Origin: Rhipicephalus microplus
Lineage: Eukaryota > Arthropoda > Arachnida > Ixodida > Ixodidae
Length of the DNA stretch: 64,000 bases
Assembly (NCBI RefSeq): GCF_043290135.1
Contig: NC_134707.1
Location: 84,896,447 to 84,960,446 of the forward strand
Direction of reading: 5' to 3'
The notes beneath the pieces were generated by a model, which was not told the DNA's origin, did not search any database, and was given only the letters and a program-made list of their open reading frames with translations. The stretch's first letter is position 1; every line of letters begins with the position of its first letter. The position numbers were made by a program, and so were the translations under genes. Shown here piece after piece: positions 22,008 to 33,270 of this stretch.

Positions 22008-24359
22008 ATGGCCGCCCTCTGCAAGTTGTCGGCGATGGTGGTCGATAACGAAAAACTAATCTCTTGTGTGGCCAGCCGGACGTCCTTGTGGCTGGCCACG
22101 CACAAAAACCACAAGAATCGGCAAGTCAAAGATGCCCTGTGGAAAGAAGTGGTTCAAATAATGTATCCGGGGAAGGCCAGCAAAGGTACGTACGGCGCGT
22201 TTCCGCCGGCTTGACAGGTTGTGTTGAAAGCAGTGGCTGATATTTCATTTCGTCTACGCAGAGTGCATCACTGCGCTGCAGAAGCGCTGGACGTTTTTGC
22301 GGGACAAGTTCCGAAGGCTGTTCGTGCGAGCCCAGAAAAAAAAAGAAAAGCGGCATGGGCACGGAAGACGCCGACTCCGACACCGAAGATGAGGGCGATG
22401 AAGGGAACCCGCCTGCCGACAGTCCAGTGCAGCCGGCTTCGTGGCCCTTTTACGAGCAGCTGGTGTTCCTGCGCGACACCATGACCTTCCGAGAGTAAGT
22501 TTATTGACGCTTTTATTGGTATTACGAACTAGCGAAAGAGAAAAGCTCGCGTATTTTTCGCATTGAATAAAGTAGCTTGTGATTGTGAGGCTTGCTACGT
22601 TCGGGAATGCTGGCGAAAGTTGCGAATACGCCACAAAATTTTACACGAAACGCGACGAGTAAAGGTAAGAACGCACAAAGAGTGCTTCTTGCGTATGTGT
22701 ATTTCTGTCCTGTACACACGCAATGTGCATACTTTTGCGCCGTGCCCCGCGTTCCTGCACCAGAATAGTCTTGATTATTGAAAGCTAAAAATTGCTTGCA
22801 ACAGTACCAAAACCGCATCTGTAACGTGCGGTGTAATGCGAGGTTTAAACTAGGGATGCTGTAAAAGTGGAAACCTACAGTAATTAAAACTTGCTTGATT
22901 ATGTCACGCTGAAGCCAACAAAAGTGAGCATTTTATTGCTCACAGTCATTGGTGGGGCCGCTCATTAGAGAAGCAGCTTTGTCCAGATGCAGAAGTGATT
23001 CCCTTGCAGTTCTTGGAAACATATAGAAATTCTACACTACTCAGATGTACAAGTGGTGCCAAAGGTGCCCAAACCCTGTTGCATACAGTCATTATGCTGG
23101 ACATCTTTCAGACAGCTGTAGACGATGCAAACAGGGGGCAGATCTTGCACATACATTATGGGAATTGCTTCGAGCTATCTCTTAGAACCACATCATTGTT
23201 AGTGATGAGCAGTGGGAGACTGCTCCTCAGCTCAGATCCGGCAGATCAGCTCTGGGACATTCAGTTAGCCGAAGACTCTACTAGGACCCAAAGGCACCTG
23301 GCTGATGCCTAGGATGAAAGGCTAGCCCTACTAAACTGGACAAAGAAATCTACTTTCCCTCTCTCCCCTTATAACGAAAACAAAACAATTATAGTGTTCG
23401 CACACACTATGCTGTAGTGTAACAAGCATGCATTTATTAACAATTGGAATGTTGGCATGTTTGACGTTGCATTAACGATCGCCTGTGTAAACACACTAAC
23501 TTGCTGAAAGGGTGTGCCGGCAGCCGCAAGTTAAAAAAGGAGCTCAGAATGGCATGCGAGGTCCATGAGGCGTTCTGTATAACACAATGCAGCAATGACT
23601 GTGCTAGTACACAAACTATGGTTGCAAGAAGCATACATTTATTAACAGTGGGAATATTTTGCCATCTTTCAGGGCAAACATTGACACTTTTTTACACACC
23701 TATACCCTAATACATACACCTTCATTTTTGCTGTGCAGGACTTCTGGAGAGGAGGCAAAGGAAGGAGGATGTTCGACAGGTGGCACGGCAGGAGACCCCG
23801 GAAACCCTTTTTAGAGACATGTGTCCGAGCCAGTTTGACACCATCGAGTTAGATCAGACTGATGACCCCGCCGATCTCTATCCAGCGCCGGCGGTGTCAG
23901 TTGAGTGTAGTCCGTCGCTAGTGGAACCAGGAATGTCATCCCTTGAAGCGACGCAGTCAAGTGAGTCGGCACCACCCCCGCTGGGAACTGCGTCACCGCT
24001 TGGGTTGGCGGCAACGTCACTGGAAAGCCAGGGGTCCAGCCTTGCCAGCATGTCTGTCATGCAGCCACCCAAAAAAAAGACAAAAGAAAGACGACAATGC
24101 CAGTTTACTTGTACAGCACCTTGGAAAACTTACAAACAGTCTAGAGGACCAGGACGACCATCATTATTTTGCATTGTCGCTCGTGAAATCAATGAGAAAA
24201 GTAAAAGAGGAAGACCACTTGCGCATCCAAGCGCTTCAGGGCCCCTTGTTTGGAGACTCCGGGCTGGTGCCACTGCCACGGTACCTCTCCAGCGCTGCTG
24301 CAAAAGTAGGCCGAGAAAAGCGTCCTGGCATCCGCAGCATCTGCACTGAAGTTCCGTGA
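22008..24359 (+). pseudogene. Harbinger MADF-BESS DNA-binding protein gene, spliced, frameshifted
   Basis: Exon 1 (22008-22185) encodes NEKLISCVASRTSLWLATHK and VKDALWKEVVQIMYPGKASK, the first half of a MADF domain, ending at a GTACGT donor. Exon 2 starts at 22262 after CGCAG and joins in phase (ECITALQKRWTFLRDKFRRL). An A9 run at 22336-22344 shifts frame; the other frame continues GTEDADSDTEDEGDEG, PFYEQLVFLRDTM, to a GTAAGT donor at 22495. Exon 3 begins near 23739 (LLERRQRKEDVRQV). An A8 run near 24070 shifts frame again before a BESS motif, HHYFALSLVKSMRKVKEEDH. Exon 3 does not join exon 2 cleanly in phase. In Harbingers such proteins help the transposase reach DNA or the nucleus. Confidence 0.7.
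22966..23312 (+). pseudogene. 3'-end fragment of another non-LTR ORF, inside the MADF gene intron
   Basis: The frame ends LLHTVIMLDIFQTAVDD ... SSDPADQLWDIQLAEDSTRT then QRHLADA and a stop. The pattern of a half-kept Cys/His region, then a SSDPxDQLWxxQxAED tail, is what I know from the C-termini of tick non-LTR ORF2 proteins. Nothing catalytic is left. Confidence 0.4.
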
Positions 24360-27209
24360 CTGGGATCCCTGAAGCGGGAAATAGCAGGGGTCCACATGCC
24401 CCTGCCCCGACGTCTGCTGGATGTCCTGCCTCCACAGTCCTGGAACCACATTTCCGAACCTGTCCTTTTGGTCGAGGATCTGGTCCGATTCCTCATTTAG
24501 GACCACTAAGAAATTATGCAGTACACATGCTGCCTTCACTACATAATCCACATTCTTGGGGAGAAGCTGAATGGTGCGGAGCAGTATGCGCCACCTGGCC
24601 GCTGTGATGCCGAAGGCGTTTTCAGCACACCTCCTGGTAAAATGAAATAATAGTACAAAACAGGTTTTAGAAGCAGCCACTTTTCAAAGCCGATTCATTA
24701 GACTATTTTTGAAACTGCAGCTACAAGAATGGCAACGTAAAATGGGCACAGTGCTCATAAGCTCGCGTTTTTTTAGAATAAAAGCCCTATGCTCATTAAT
24801 TGTACATAAAGAAATCTTTTGCGCTTATTTTTGTACGGCCTTCTAGAGAAGCAACGTGAACAGCTAATTCAAATCAGCATTTATGTTTGTAATGTAAGGT
24901 TAATCACAAGTCGCACAAGCTGCTACGCATGCCCTATTTTTCTGAGCTGGGTAAAGGACACTTGTTATTGAGATGGGGTCACAAACATTGTGCACGGTGC
25001 ACACCTCAATTTGACTTGTGCTTGCGAGATCGTTTTCTCATAATGATGCTTTGTACTAAGTGTGGTGAGCTTTTTATGTGCCCCTTCTGTTTTTAGATGT
25101 TTTTCCTCTGAACTGTTTTCGTTCAGCTGCTTTGTCCGCAAGTTAGAGCCACTGTTCTTAAGCTACGGGGTTGACTATATGCACTATATTGTGAAATTAG
25201 AGCCACTGTTTTTAAGCTATGTATTTTGTGTTCATTGTTTTTATTTTTCTTCATCGATGTCTTGCTGCGAAGTGTGCATTGAACGTTATTTCAAGTGCTT
25301 TCTGTGTTTGTATAAAATTGAGTATGGCAGGCTCAGCATACCCAGAGAAAGTGCCTGATATCATACCGTGCTCGGCTTAGTCTGTAATTGAACACTCTTC
25401 GTTCATCTTCAAGGAGTCTAGCAGGGAAAGGGCGCATAAAGTCGCGCCGCAGCTGGAACGCTTCATCCCCGACGAGAGCGTACGGCGCCACCTTTGTGGT
25501 GCCTGGGAGCTGCCCCAGTGAGGGGATGTCAAGCTGCCCTTCGGTTAGGGCCTTCCCAAACTTCGTGTTCTTGAACACTCCGCCGTCGCTCTGGCGGCCC
25601 TCTGCCCCAATATCGACCAGCACGAACTTCGAAGAGCTGTCGACCACGGCCAATAGCACAATGGAGAAAGTACCCTGCAGCAGTAGGCGTCAGACCAAAC
25701 ATTAGCACATGTAAAGTTGTATGTGTAGGTGGAACCTACAGTAATAAGCGATTACAAAGAAAAAGTATGACAAAATTTACAAAATCACCTATGCTGGCTA
25801 CGCATTTATTTGTACCAGCTCATTGTGAAAGATTTCTGGCATGCACAGTGATAATTTAATTTAGCCGTAAGGGCTCCGAAAAACACCTCTGTTGAAATTA
25901 AATTTCAAAGTAAACATCAAATCAAGCTGTCATAAGTACCTGCCGCAGCACTGGAAGAATACTGCATACATGAAGTGTTCTGGACACGGTAGGCGAGGGC
26001 CACGTTGCAGATGTCCAGCCCTGAAGCCAGGTAGCTGCAACACAGAAACAGTAATTTCTCCTCCGATTCACAATACATGGCCAGCACAACTGCAACAAAA
26101 GTGTTTGATAACATGCAAACTCTGAACAGGATTGCCTCTTTAGGTAACAAGCAAATGGCAATATTTCTTTCTGACACGAAGGGGCATCTATATGAAAAAA
26201 GTTTGAAGACTTGGCCAATGTGAGAAAGCATGAATGATTGCAACGCCCATTTCGCCATTTCACAATGCAAAAGCCATTTGTATAAGCTGACGTATGCATC
26301 TATGATCTGTTCACTGACATGTTTATGTTCTTGCATCAGCATCAGAAGGCAACCCGTACCAACCTCAAGGTTATTGCAAGCCTTTCGCCGGGCTCCAGGG
26401 GCTCTCGTATGAAGTGCTGCCGTGTCAAGTCCGCAGCAACAAAGCCCAGCAACTTGTCGAACAGCGCGGGTGACATGCGGTAAAACTTAAAAAAAAAAAC
26501 TGCTGGTCGCCTTGCCGCATTCGACGCATCTGTAGGGAGAAAGAAAGTGTACTGTTGAAGATGGACACAACCATTTTAGTTACTTGTACACCGGGTAAGC
26601 CAGCTCCAACGGGCTATGAAAAGGGTAGATAATTCATCATGCATTTACAAGATGCACAGGTACTATCTTTAAGGGAGCTAGCTCATGTCGCAGCTACAAA
26701 ACCTGGTGAATAAAATGGGGCATCTAGAGCACTCTGGAATTTCATTTTAATTTATACCAAGCCCATTAAACGTTTTCTTAGCGCGGCACACAATGTTTAA
26801 CCTCTTTTGCGTAAAAAGGAACACGCTAGCTGCGGGTTACAAGGCGGTGGAATGCTTCGCTCGCGCAAAGCGCCGACAACAGACGAGAAGCGAGCGCTTA
26901 CAACGTGTGCACCCCACTGTTGGTCATGACGCTATACAGCTTTCAGAAAACACAAACAAAAATTCCCGTTTGGGACTAACCAACTCGGCTAACCATGCCT
27001 ACAATAATAGGGCTAAGCATTAATGCACTGCGAAATAGCAACATGATACTCACGGCTGTGTGGTACAGGCCTTCCTGTTTTCGCGCCAAGAAGACAGGCC
27101 GCACCCAGCAACGGTGCTCTCGTTGCCTTCGCTGCCGCCTTCTGACGATTGCCTTCGCTACTCGCGTAGCTAGCAGGAACAGATGGCTGCGAGTCAGCGT
27201 TGCGACCAT
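24189..27209 (-). pseudogene. PIF/Harbinger transposase (DDE_Tnp_4), exon for the first catalytic Asp missing
   Basis: Five exons are readable. E1 27209-27054: basic RRRQRRQREHR then CWVRPVFLARKQEGLYHTA. E2 26529-26364: FYRMSPALFDKLLGFV ... EPGERLAITL. E3 26034-25940: YLASGLDICNVALAYRV. E4 25674-25367: GTFSIVLLAVVDSSSKFVLV, SDGGVF, VGDEAFQL (second catalytic Asp), VFNYRLSRAR. E5 from 24633: RCAENAFGI (catalytic Glu), VKAACVLHNFL, then FSAYF ... GEVPWQW near the end. E1/E2, E2/E3 and E4/E5 join in phase with GT-AG borders. E3 and E4 do not, and the expected DGKH-type motif with the first Asp is absent from the 265-bp gap. The protein could not be catalytic. Its last exon overlaps the 3' end of the MADF-BESS gene. 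Confidence 0.8.
25141..25219. repeat. 25-bp direct repeat in a transposase intron
   Basis: TTAGAGCCACTGTT-TTAAGCTA appears twice, 54 bp apart, with one internal difference. It lies in the 733-bp intron between transposase exons 4 and 5. Confidence 0.75.
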
Positions 27210-27599
27210 TTTCCCTCGATGAAGCAGGATAAACGGAAGCGGGCTTGAAAAGAGCGGTAAGCAAAACCAGAGGAGGCGATGTCGAAACACTGCGCTACCG
27301 AGTAAACAAAACCGCCGACTTGGCTCGGATGCTCGGCTCGTGGCTAGGCTCGGCTGCTGTGTGTGTGTGTCAAGTCGTGTCAATAGTTCGCGTCGACAAG
27401 AAACAGTTTTTTCGGCGTCTCAAAATTAAAAAGAAATGCTTTTATGCGTTTTAGTAACTATTATGCGGCTTGTTAGTAGTGCGCATGTGTGTCTGTAGTC
27501 AGGCAGTTCTGGCCAGTGTGGTCTAGCGACATTGGGCTGCGCAAGTCGAGCGCGGGGCGGTGAGCGCTCGCGCGCCTCTTATGTCGTTGCTCGCCCTCC

Positions 27600-27678
27600 C
27601 CCTTCACAGGCGCCCCAAACGCATGAGCGCGCCAGCGCGTAGAATCTCGCGCGCGAACGCGTGCGTGGAGTTCGGGCC
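27600..27678 (-). repeat. Harbinger right terminal inverted repeat
   Basis: Complement of the left end. TTA follows at 27679-27681. The flank beyond (TCCTTACGTAACGG) is not the continuation of the 3.3-kb unit found on the left side. Confidence 0.85.
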
Positions 27679-27830
27679 TTATCCTTACGTAACGGTAAAA
27701 ACGGATGGGTAGATCACAGCAGCACATTTAGCGTAATGCAAAACGCGCGGTTACAGTTTCACGAAACCACGAACGGTATCGCAGTTTTTGGCGAAATCAA
27801 AAGCAGCCCGTCCCGTCCTCAAAAGCGGCT

Positions 27831-28070
27831 TGATTGATTGATTTGTGGAGTTTAACGTCCCAAAACCACCATATGATTATGAGAGACGCCGTAGTGGTGG
27901 GCTCCGGAAATTTTGACCACCTGGGGTTCTTTAACGTGCACCCAAATCTGAGCACACGGGCCTCGACATTTCCGCCTCCATCGGAAATGCAGCCGCCGCA
28001 GCCGGGATATGAACCCGCGACCTGCGGGTCAGCAGCCGAGTACCTTAGCCACTAGACCACCGCGGCGGGG
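27831..28070 (-). mobile_element. Ruka-like tRNA-derived SINE, 240 bp
   Basis: Read on the - strand it starts CCCCGCCGCGGTGGTCTAGTGG, containing an RNA polymerase III A box (TGGTCTAGTGG), and continues to a B box, GGTTCATATCC. A tRNA-unrelated body (GGTCAAAATTTCCGGAGCCC) follows and the tail is CAATCAATCA. A perfect 14-bp target duplication, CCTCAAAAGCGGCT, flanks it at 27817-27830 and 28071-28084. Mobilisation would depend on a LINE in trans. The family name is from memory of tick SINEs; the structure is seen directly. Confidence 0.85.
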
Positions 28071-28084
28071 CCTCAAAAGCGGCT

Positions 28085-28629
28085 AACGTGTCCGACGCCC
28101 GATTCCATGCCCGGTATTAGTTTACCGAAATCACGAGCGCTCCCAAAGGAGAAACACTATCACGCGATAGGCGCATCTCCCTAGACAGACTAGTTGGCCT
28201 CCCAGGCACCACCGAGACGTACGGTAGGCTCCGGTTCAAGTCCCAGACAAAGCCTGGTCATTCGCTTACCTGTAGCAATTGATGGGTGCCTTAATATGTT
28301 GGGGCATCTGGTCGAAAAATATCTTGAAAGGCTCGATTTGCGGGTCAGCCATATTACCAGCGACCACACAGGGTGATACATTGGCGGTTGGCAACATCAG
28401 CGATAACAGTATGGTGGCGGTTCCTAGTGACAAAAAGGCTGAGCGTTGTTGTTTCGGTTATGGAGCCTATAGTGCGCCAAGTACAAGTTTAAAGGTTAAG
28501 CTGCCAGAATGATCACCACAGCACGTTTTAAACATACCCGAATCGAAATATACGCTACGCAACAGAGATCGCACAAGCCTCTGAAGCTCTCGGAGTTAAG
28601 GTTCTGTTTTTCTTCTTTTCAATTACCCG
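28085..28629. other. No gene seen
   Basis: Short frames only. A B-box-like GGTTCAAGTCC at about 28232 lacks a proper A box upstream. Confidence 0.4.
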
Positions 28630-29010
28630 CTAAGTTATCTTTTACGGCTCTATCTTTATGAAGTGACAACGCGCATTGCACGCTGGTGTATCAAGTCTAA
28701 ATAACCAAAATGATACAAAAAAAGCACGCTGGAAGCACGAGGCACAGCGAACTAACGAAGCAATGCAAATGTCACGACAGCCATTCAGAAAGTTTCGCGA
28801 GCGGACCAGTTCGGGAAATTCCCATCCTTTCGGCGACATGAAAATGCACAACATTCGGTTACGAACAGCAGATATCTTTTGTAGCCGTTGACGACGGCCT
28901 CCTTACTGAATCACTGTACGCTTACCTAACACTGTCGTGCAAGGACGCTTCATCGTCGCGTCAGCAAAAACAGGACGGTTGCGTTCGGAGCCAGTTTGTG
29001 AGTGAGCGGT
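28630..29010. repeat. Dispersed repeat R1, copy 2
   Basis: Partner of 17636-18005, same orientation, diverged. It is not followed by repeat R2 here. Confidence 0.6.
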
Positions 29011-30169
29011 GTATACTTTAGGGCATAGCGATTTTCAAGTTTTTCTTTCGATATAATGTAGGCATGCACAGCGCTCCTGCATAAGTACTGGAGGACAGGA
29101 CATACTATATGCTACCATCAAATGGAAGCATATAGGTGTTCTGTGATATACCATGTCACCGCCTCTGACGTACGAAGGGACATCAAGTGGTACCGACTGT
29201 GCGAAGTGTTCGAACACTTCAGTGATTCAGAATGTTCAGCCTCAGCTTTTCTTGCTTTGAAAGAGCTGGTTGGGTTTCTGTTAGCTACAAAAGAAGTTAT
29301 ATTGCTTGCTAAAAAAGATTTTTAGCGAGCCACGGAGCATGTGGCGCCACGGACGAGCAACATGAAGAGGTTCTATAGTATAAGGCGAGTAGCTGTGTAA
29401 ATCATCTAGACTTCTGAAAATGAAACATTCTCTCCTTTCGCGTGCATCTGTCTTCACTGAGGTCAGCGAAATGGCGTGCACCTGTCTCTTACTTTGCGTG
29501 CAAAGTGCGTGGCCGAGAGATAAACGCTTTATTTCGCATGGATTGCATGCCACGCGCGATTGAAGGCGACACCTCAACCAGTTTTCAGAGCGGTATCAAG
29601 TATAGCCGAAAGGGAACGATATAGGACAGTGCTTGTTAAGCTCTCACGACCTTTTGTAAGGGCACCGAATTATTGTACCAGTAGCTCAGCACAACACGGT
29701 TGCTTACAGAAGCAGTGACATTCAAGTATTCAACGCAAAAAAGAAACAGCATTCGGACCGAATAATTCTCTCCTCCATTGTGCTGCAGACTGCTGTATAA
29801 AGCCTGCCAGCCAAGCCTGAATAAATTTCACCCAATTTCTTCGCGCACATTACAGCAAAGTTCCACGTCGTACTCGCCGAAGATTTTATTCTCAACGCAG
29901 TACATGAAATTGTTTCCCTAAAGTGCTTATCGCACACGCGACAATAAAGCAGCGTTGCTTCCCGCAACAACGGCTTTATTGTTCATGCACCCTGCTGCTT
30001 TTAGGTATCGGGGTAGCAGGAAAACTCGCGCCACAGTGTGAAGTACTGACCACATCACGAGTTCCTTTAATCATACAAGGGCTTTACAGTGGGGTTGCTG
30101 CGATTCCAGGCTTTAGGAATCGGTCTTTCCAGCCTTAGAGTAAACAAAGATAATTAGTTCATATGCACC
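29011..30169. other. No gene seen
   Basis: Frames under 100 codons without domains. AATAAA motifs at 29819 and 29942. No repeat relationship noticed within the window. Confidence 0.4.
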
Positions 30170-31921
30170 CAATTCACGAAATATACTGTCACTCTAACTC
30201 GAACTTTTTGCGGGTGCACAAATGCTAAAAAAAATGGCCGCTGGATGGGGTCAACACTATAGTATGATGGCCGAGTTGTTTCGCCCATTTTAGTTTGATC
30301 AGTCATGTATGTCACTGCCCCGACGTTTTCGAAGGGCTCGTTCCCATTAGGCTTGCTCGAGTGTGCCCCGCACTGCGGTATCGAGCTGTACACAAACCAC
30401 ATGACTGGAAAATTTGCTGTTTCGGGGATGAGAGCAAGTGCGCTGCACTGAGATTTGCATAAATAGTTGAGTCACGTGATGTCGTTTACTGCGTCACAGC
30501 TACAGCAGCACCAGCCTCTCCGCTGTTCGGCCTCGAGGCCAACGCACAGCCGCACAAACATTTTTAGCCAACCAGAACCTGTTCCGCCATTGAGAGCAGG
30601 GCTTATTGGCTGGCGCTTCCCATGACGTCACTGCCTGAGTGATAGCACTGATAGGAGAAAGGGGACAAGAGCTCGGTCTTCAGTTGCCTGCTGGCATCGG
30701 CGTTGAACGCACGTGCGTTACGTTGGCAGAAAAAAAAGTATTGCTTCCCGTAAGTACACCGCTTTATCGCCATGCCCGTCAACCGTGCCCCGACTAGTGA
30801 CGATCTTATTTCGCAGGCTCAAGGGAAGATGAAAAACACTTCGAGCCTGCTTTGCTACGTCTTGCTCGCGGAGAGTCTGAAGATATGGGTCCCGCGTGAT
30901 GATTCCGCAAGCGACGATTCATCAAGCGATGACTCGTCCAGTGAAGATTCTTGGAGCGATATGACTCGTCGACTGACGATGGTGCGGGTTCGGCACCTGC
31001 TGTTTCTGGCGCTGGAGTTGAGGTAGGTATTGCAGAGGCGTCTACTGGACCTGATACTGTCTGTAGGGTTTTACCGTCTGTTTCAGATCACGACGCCGGA
31101 CCGCCCTGCAGGCGTCGCAGAATGGAACACTTCCCTGGCGAGTAGCGAGGTGACACGGACGATTTGAATACCCTGGAGCCCAGACCAGGACCGAGCGGCT
31201 TTCAGGAAGGCTCTTCGGAAGAAGACGTCGGTGACGTCTAGCCAGTGCGTGGGGCGCCCTTAGCCATTTGGCTGTACGTTGACTGGGAGGTATTTGAAAA
31301 GCAACTTAAGATCCAGACCTTTCTTTTCTTTACGAAGTTTAGTGTTCTTTTGTTGCATTTCTTTGCATGATGCGTCTTTTGATTTGTGTTTGTATATAAA
31401 ATGTATTTCTTTTGGCGCGAAATATTTTAAATAAACTATTAGGCCTATTGTAAACCGAGAATAAAGCAGACGACATTATACAGGTACGATATTACCCCCA
31501 AGAAACACTTCAGAGAACACAGACTTGCGAACTGCTAGATGGAAACGTGAAAAGCATCATTTATGACATCAGATATACACTTAACACCAAAAAAGGTCAG
31601 GACCTGAACTATTGAGATCAAGTCCCGACCACAAAAATAAAGAAAAACAGGTTCAGAACGATAGAGGCGCCCTCCGCCTTTGTTCACCTGGATGGGGGGG
31701 GGGGGCGCATTCGGCTCTACTATATTTATCGTCGAGTGGCCTCGTAACTGTTCTTCCCCGAGATGCCAGTAAGCTTACGTTGGTGCTCCGTTTTACAGTG
31801 AAAGCAGTGCATAACTTGAAAAAATTCGTATAGTGGTGGTGGCACGAGCGGTCTCCACTGGCTCTTTTATCAGTTAATCAATCGCAGCGTCGTATGCACG
31901 CCGTCGGCAGCGCTTTGGTTA
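30170..31921. repeat. Array unit 1 (edge unit, 5'-truncated, most diverged)
   Basis: Homology begins near 30170-30210, in the central region of the unit, so the whole - strand ORF part is missing. The central coding-like stretch (CPALRYRAV at about 30360) and the promoter-like block (TGACGTCA at 30624, TTCAGT at 30679) are recognisable. This is where the array starts. Confidence 0.85.
30772..31241 (+). pseudogene. Acidic ORF, unit 1, frameshifted
   Basis: It reads MPVNRAPTSDDLISQAQGKM and the Ser/Asp tract up to SEDSWSD. Two extra bases near 30960 (GCGATATGACTCG instead of GCGATGACTCG) shift the frame. The second part continues DSSTDDGAGSAPAVSGAG in another frame and ends early at a TAG after FPGE (31143-31145). 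Confidence 0.8.
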
Positions 31922-31959
31922 TTCCCTTAACTTCTGCGCGATAGCAGAGGTTAAGGGAA
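31922..31959. repeat. Per-unit hairpin (unit 2 copy shown)
   Basis: TTCCCTTAACTTCTGC, loop GCGATA, GCAGAGGTTAAGGGAA: 16-bp stem with one mismatch. In units 5 to 11 the right arm reads AAGGCAA, a second mismatch. It sits between the poly(A) signals of the + ORF of one unit and the - ORF of the next. About 90 bp further on, the perfect 12-bp palindrome GGTGGCGCCACC (32042-32053) also recurs in every unit. Confidence 0.85.
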
Positions 31960-32703
31960 TGACGTTACCGTGCAGGAAACATTAGTTGCGGACAGTGCCC
32001 TATAGTTTAGCGGTACAGCATTTACGTTCCCCGGACGGGATGGTGGCGCCACCTATCAAAGTGTTGATAAGTAAGAAAAGTGAGAAGGATATTAAAACGA
32101 GATTATCAGCCTGTGTTACTGTGCGAAGTATTGTTACACGTTTATTTTAGTAACAATGAAAGTAAATAAATAGGAAAAACGCACCAAATGCGAAAAACTC
32201 CAAGTTTCCACGTTAGAAATGGGAAGCTATCTCAAAGACTGCGCCAACCTATTTGTATGCTCGGTCGTAGAAGCTAACTGAAGGCAAGCGAAGTCACTTT
32301 AAACAGTCGTTTGCTGCAAACAAAGTGAATCTTTCTACAACCACGTCACTTCAAACGGGCCTCCGAGAGCGCCACCATGTTTGACGTTAATAGTGCACGT
32401 ACAGTAAGCGGTACGGGTAACATATACGTATCTGCGCATGCACACTTCACGCTATCATGGTACGCCCGGGGTACACTAACTGTTTGATAGACAGTTATAA
32501 AGGGCGAGCGTGTTCGAGAGCTTCTCCTGTAACCTTCCACATGGGTATGCCATGGACAACTCGAGAAGAATGCCGGAAGTGAGAAGGTGAGACAGCTCGC
32601 ATTCGGCGGGCTGATGCTGCACTGCGGGCAAAAAAACAAGCCCGGTAGGCCAAGTGCCGGCAGCAACTGCGTACGGATAATCCAGTAATCTTCAAAGCAA
32701 AGC

Positions 32704-33270
32704 TTAATTGCCAACGGGAATGCAGGTGCTGGTGACGGGCAGATCCTGCACACTATATACGCCGCCAAGTACATTCGCAATGTTAATCGTTTGTAACGTC
32801 GTTGCATCGTCTACGTGGTGCATGAGTGTGGAAACCAAAGGGGTTTCCCCATGCTCTGCTCCCGCAGAGACTACATGCCCTTTTTGAGATGCCTTAGCAT
32901 CAGATTTACTCGGCATTTTAAACACTGCGGTCTTTGTTTCGTACATATGAAGAAATGGTGTGGTAAGATGTTCGCCGCTGGCTCTCGTTTTTTTCCCCTA
33001 AGCACAGCGCTAAGGTATCAGATACCATCGCCACGTCTACGCGGAATTCTCCACCCTTTTTACGTAGTGCTCAAAAACACCTCGCGAGATTGCGAGCGCG
33101 AACTCTACAATAAGTGGATGCTGGGCGCTTATACGATGTCCACCGCCCCGCGACAGTTCTTGATTGAGTGTCGTCAGCAAGGGAATCTTTCACGGAAGAT
33201 ATGTTGCGCAAGTCTTTTCGCAAATGCTGCATCAGCAACGCATTGGATGGAATGCAGGTCGATGCACTGA
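32704..33270 (-). pseudogene. Minus-strand ORF region, unit 2, broken
   Basis: The frame MYETKTAVFKMPSKSDAKAS (start 32946) stops after CIPVGN because the Leu codon TTA of other units is TAA here. The upstream MLMQHLRK frame is not open. A 151-codon frame on the + strand (32815-33270) is intact in this unit, which keeps the question of the coding strand open. Confidence 0.4.

Larger units (their letters stand above)
21787..27678. mobile_element. PIF/Harbinger DNA transposon, 5.9 kb, defective
   Basis: The ends are inverted repeats: 21787 AGCCCCAACTCCACGCACGC and, complementary at the right end, GGCCCGAACTCCACGCACGC. The match extends through the CGCGCGCGAGATTC region for about 45 bases and more loosely beyond. 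Both sides are flanked by TTA (21784-21786 and 27679-27681), the three-base TWA duplication typical of this superfamily. The element holds two genes, as autonomous Harbingers do: a MADF-BESS DNA-binding protein on + and a DDE transposase on -. Several frameshifts and a missing transposase exon make it non-autonomous now. Confidence 0.85.

Noticed and set aside
23425..23663. Two AAGCAT-CATTTATTAACA-T-GGAAT motifs about 203 bp apart
   Set aside because: Short and isolated within the MADF gene intron; not enough to define a repeat unit.
28225..28250. tRNA or SINE B box GGTTCAAGTCC
   Set aside because: No A box at the right distance and no cloverleaf could be folded.
31922..31959. Hairpin as a circular ssDNA virus origin
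   Set aside because: The loop (GCGATA) is not the expected nonanucleotide and no HUH or helicase Rep frame is in the unit.
32815..33270. 151-codon + strand frame (MVHECGNQRGF...), open in five of the array units
   Set aside because: It is the reverse side of the - strand ORFs. It is cut in units 5, 8, 9, 10 and 11 and differs from the diverged copies by less conservative changes, so I treat it as a shadow, without certainty.
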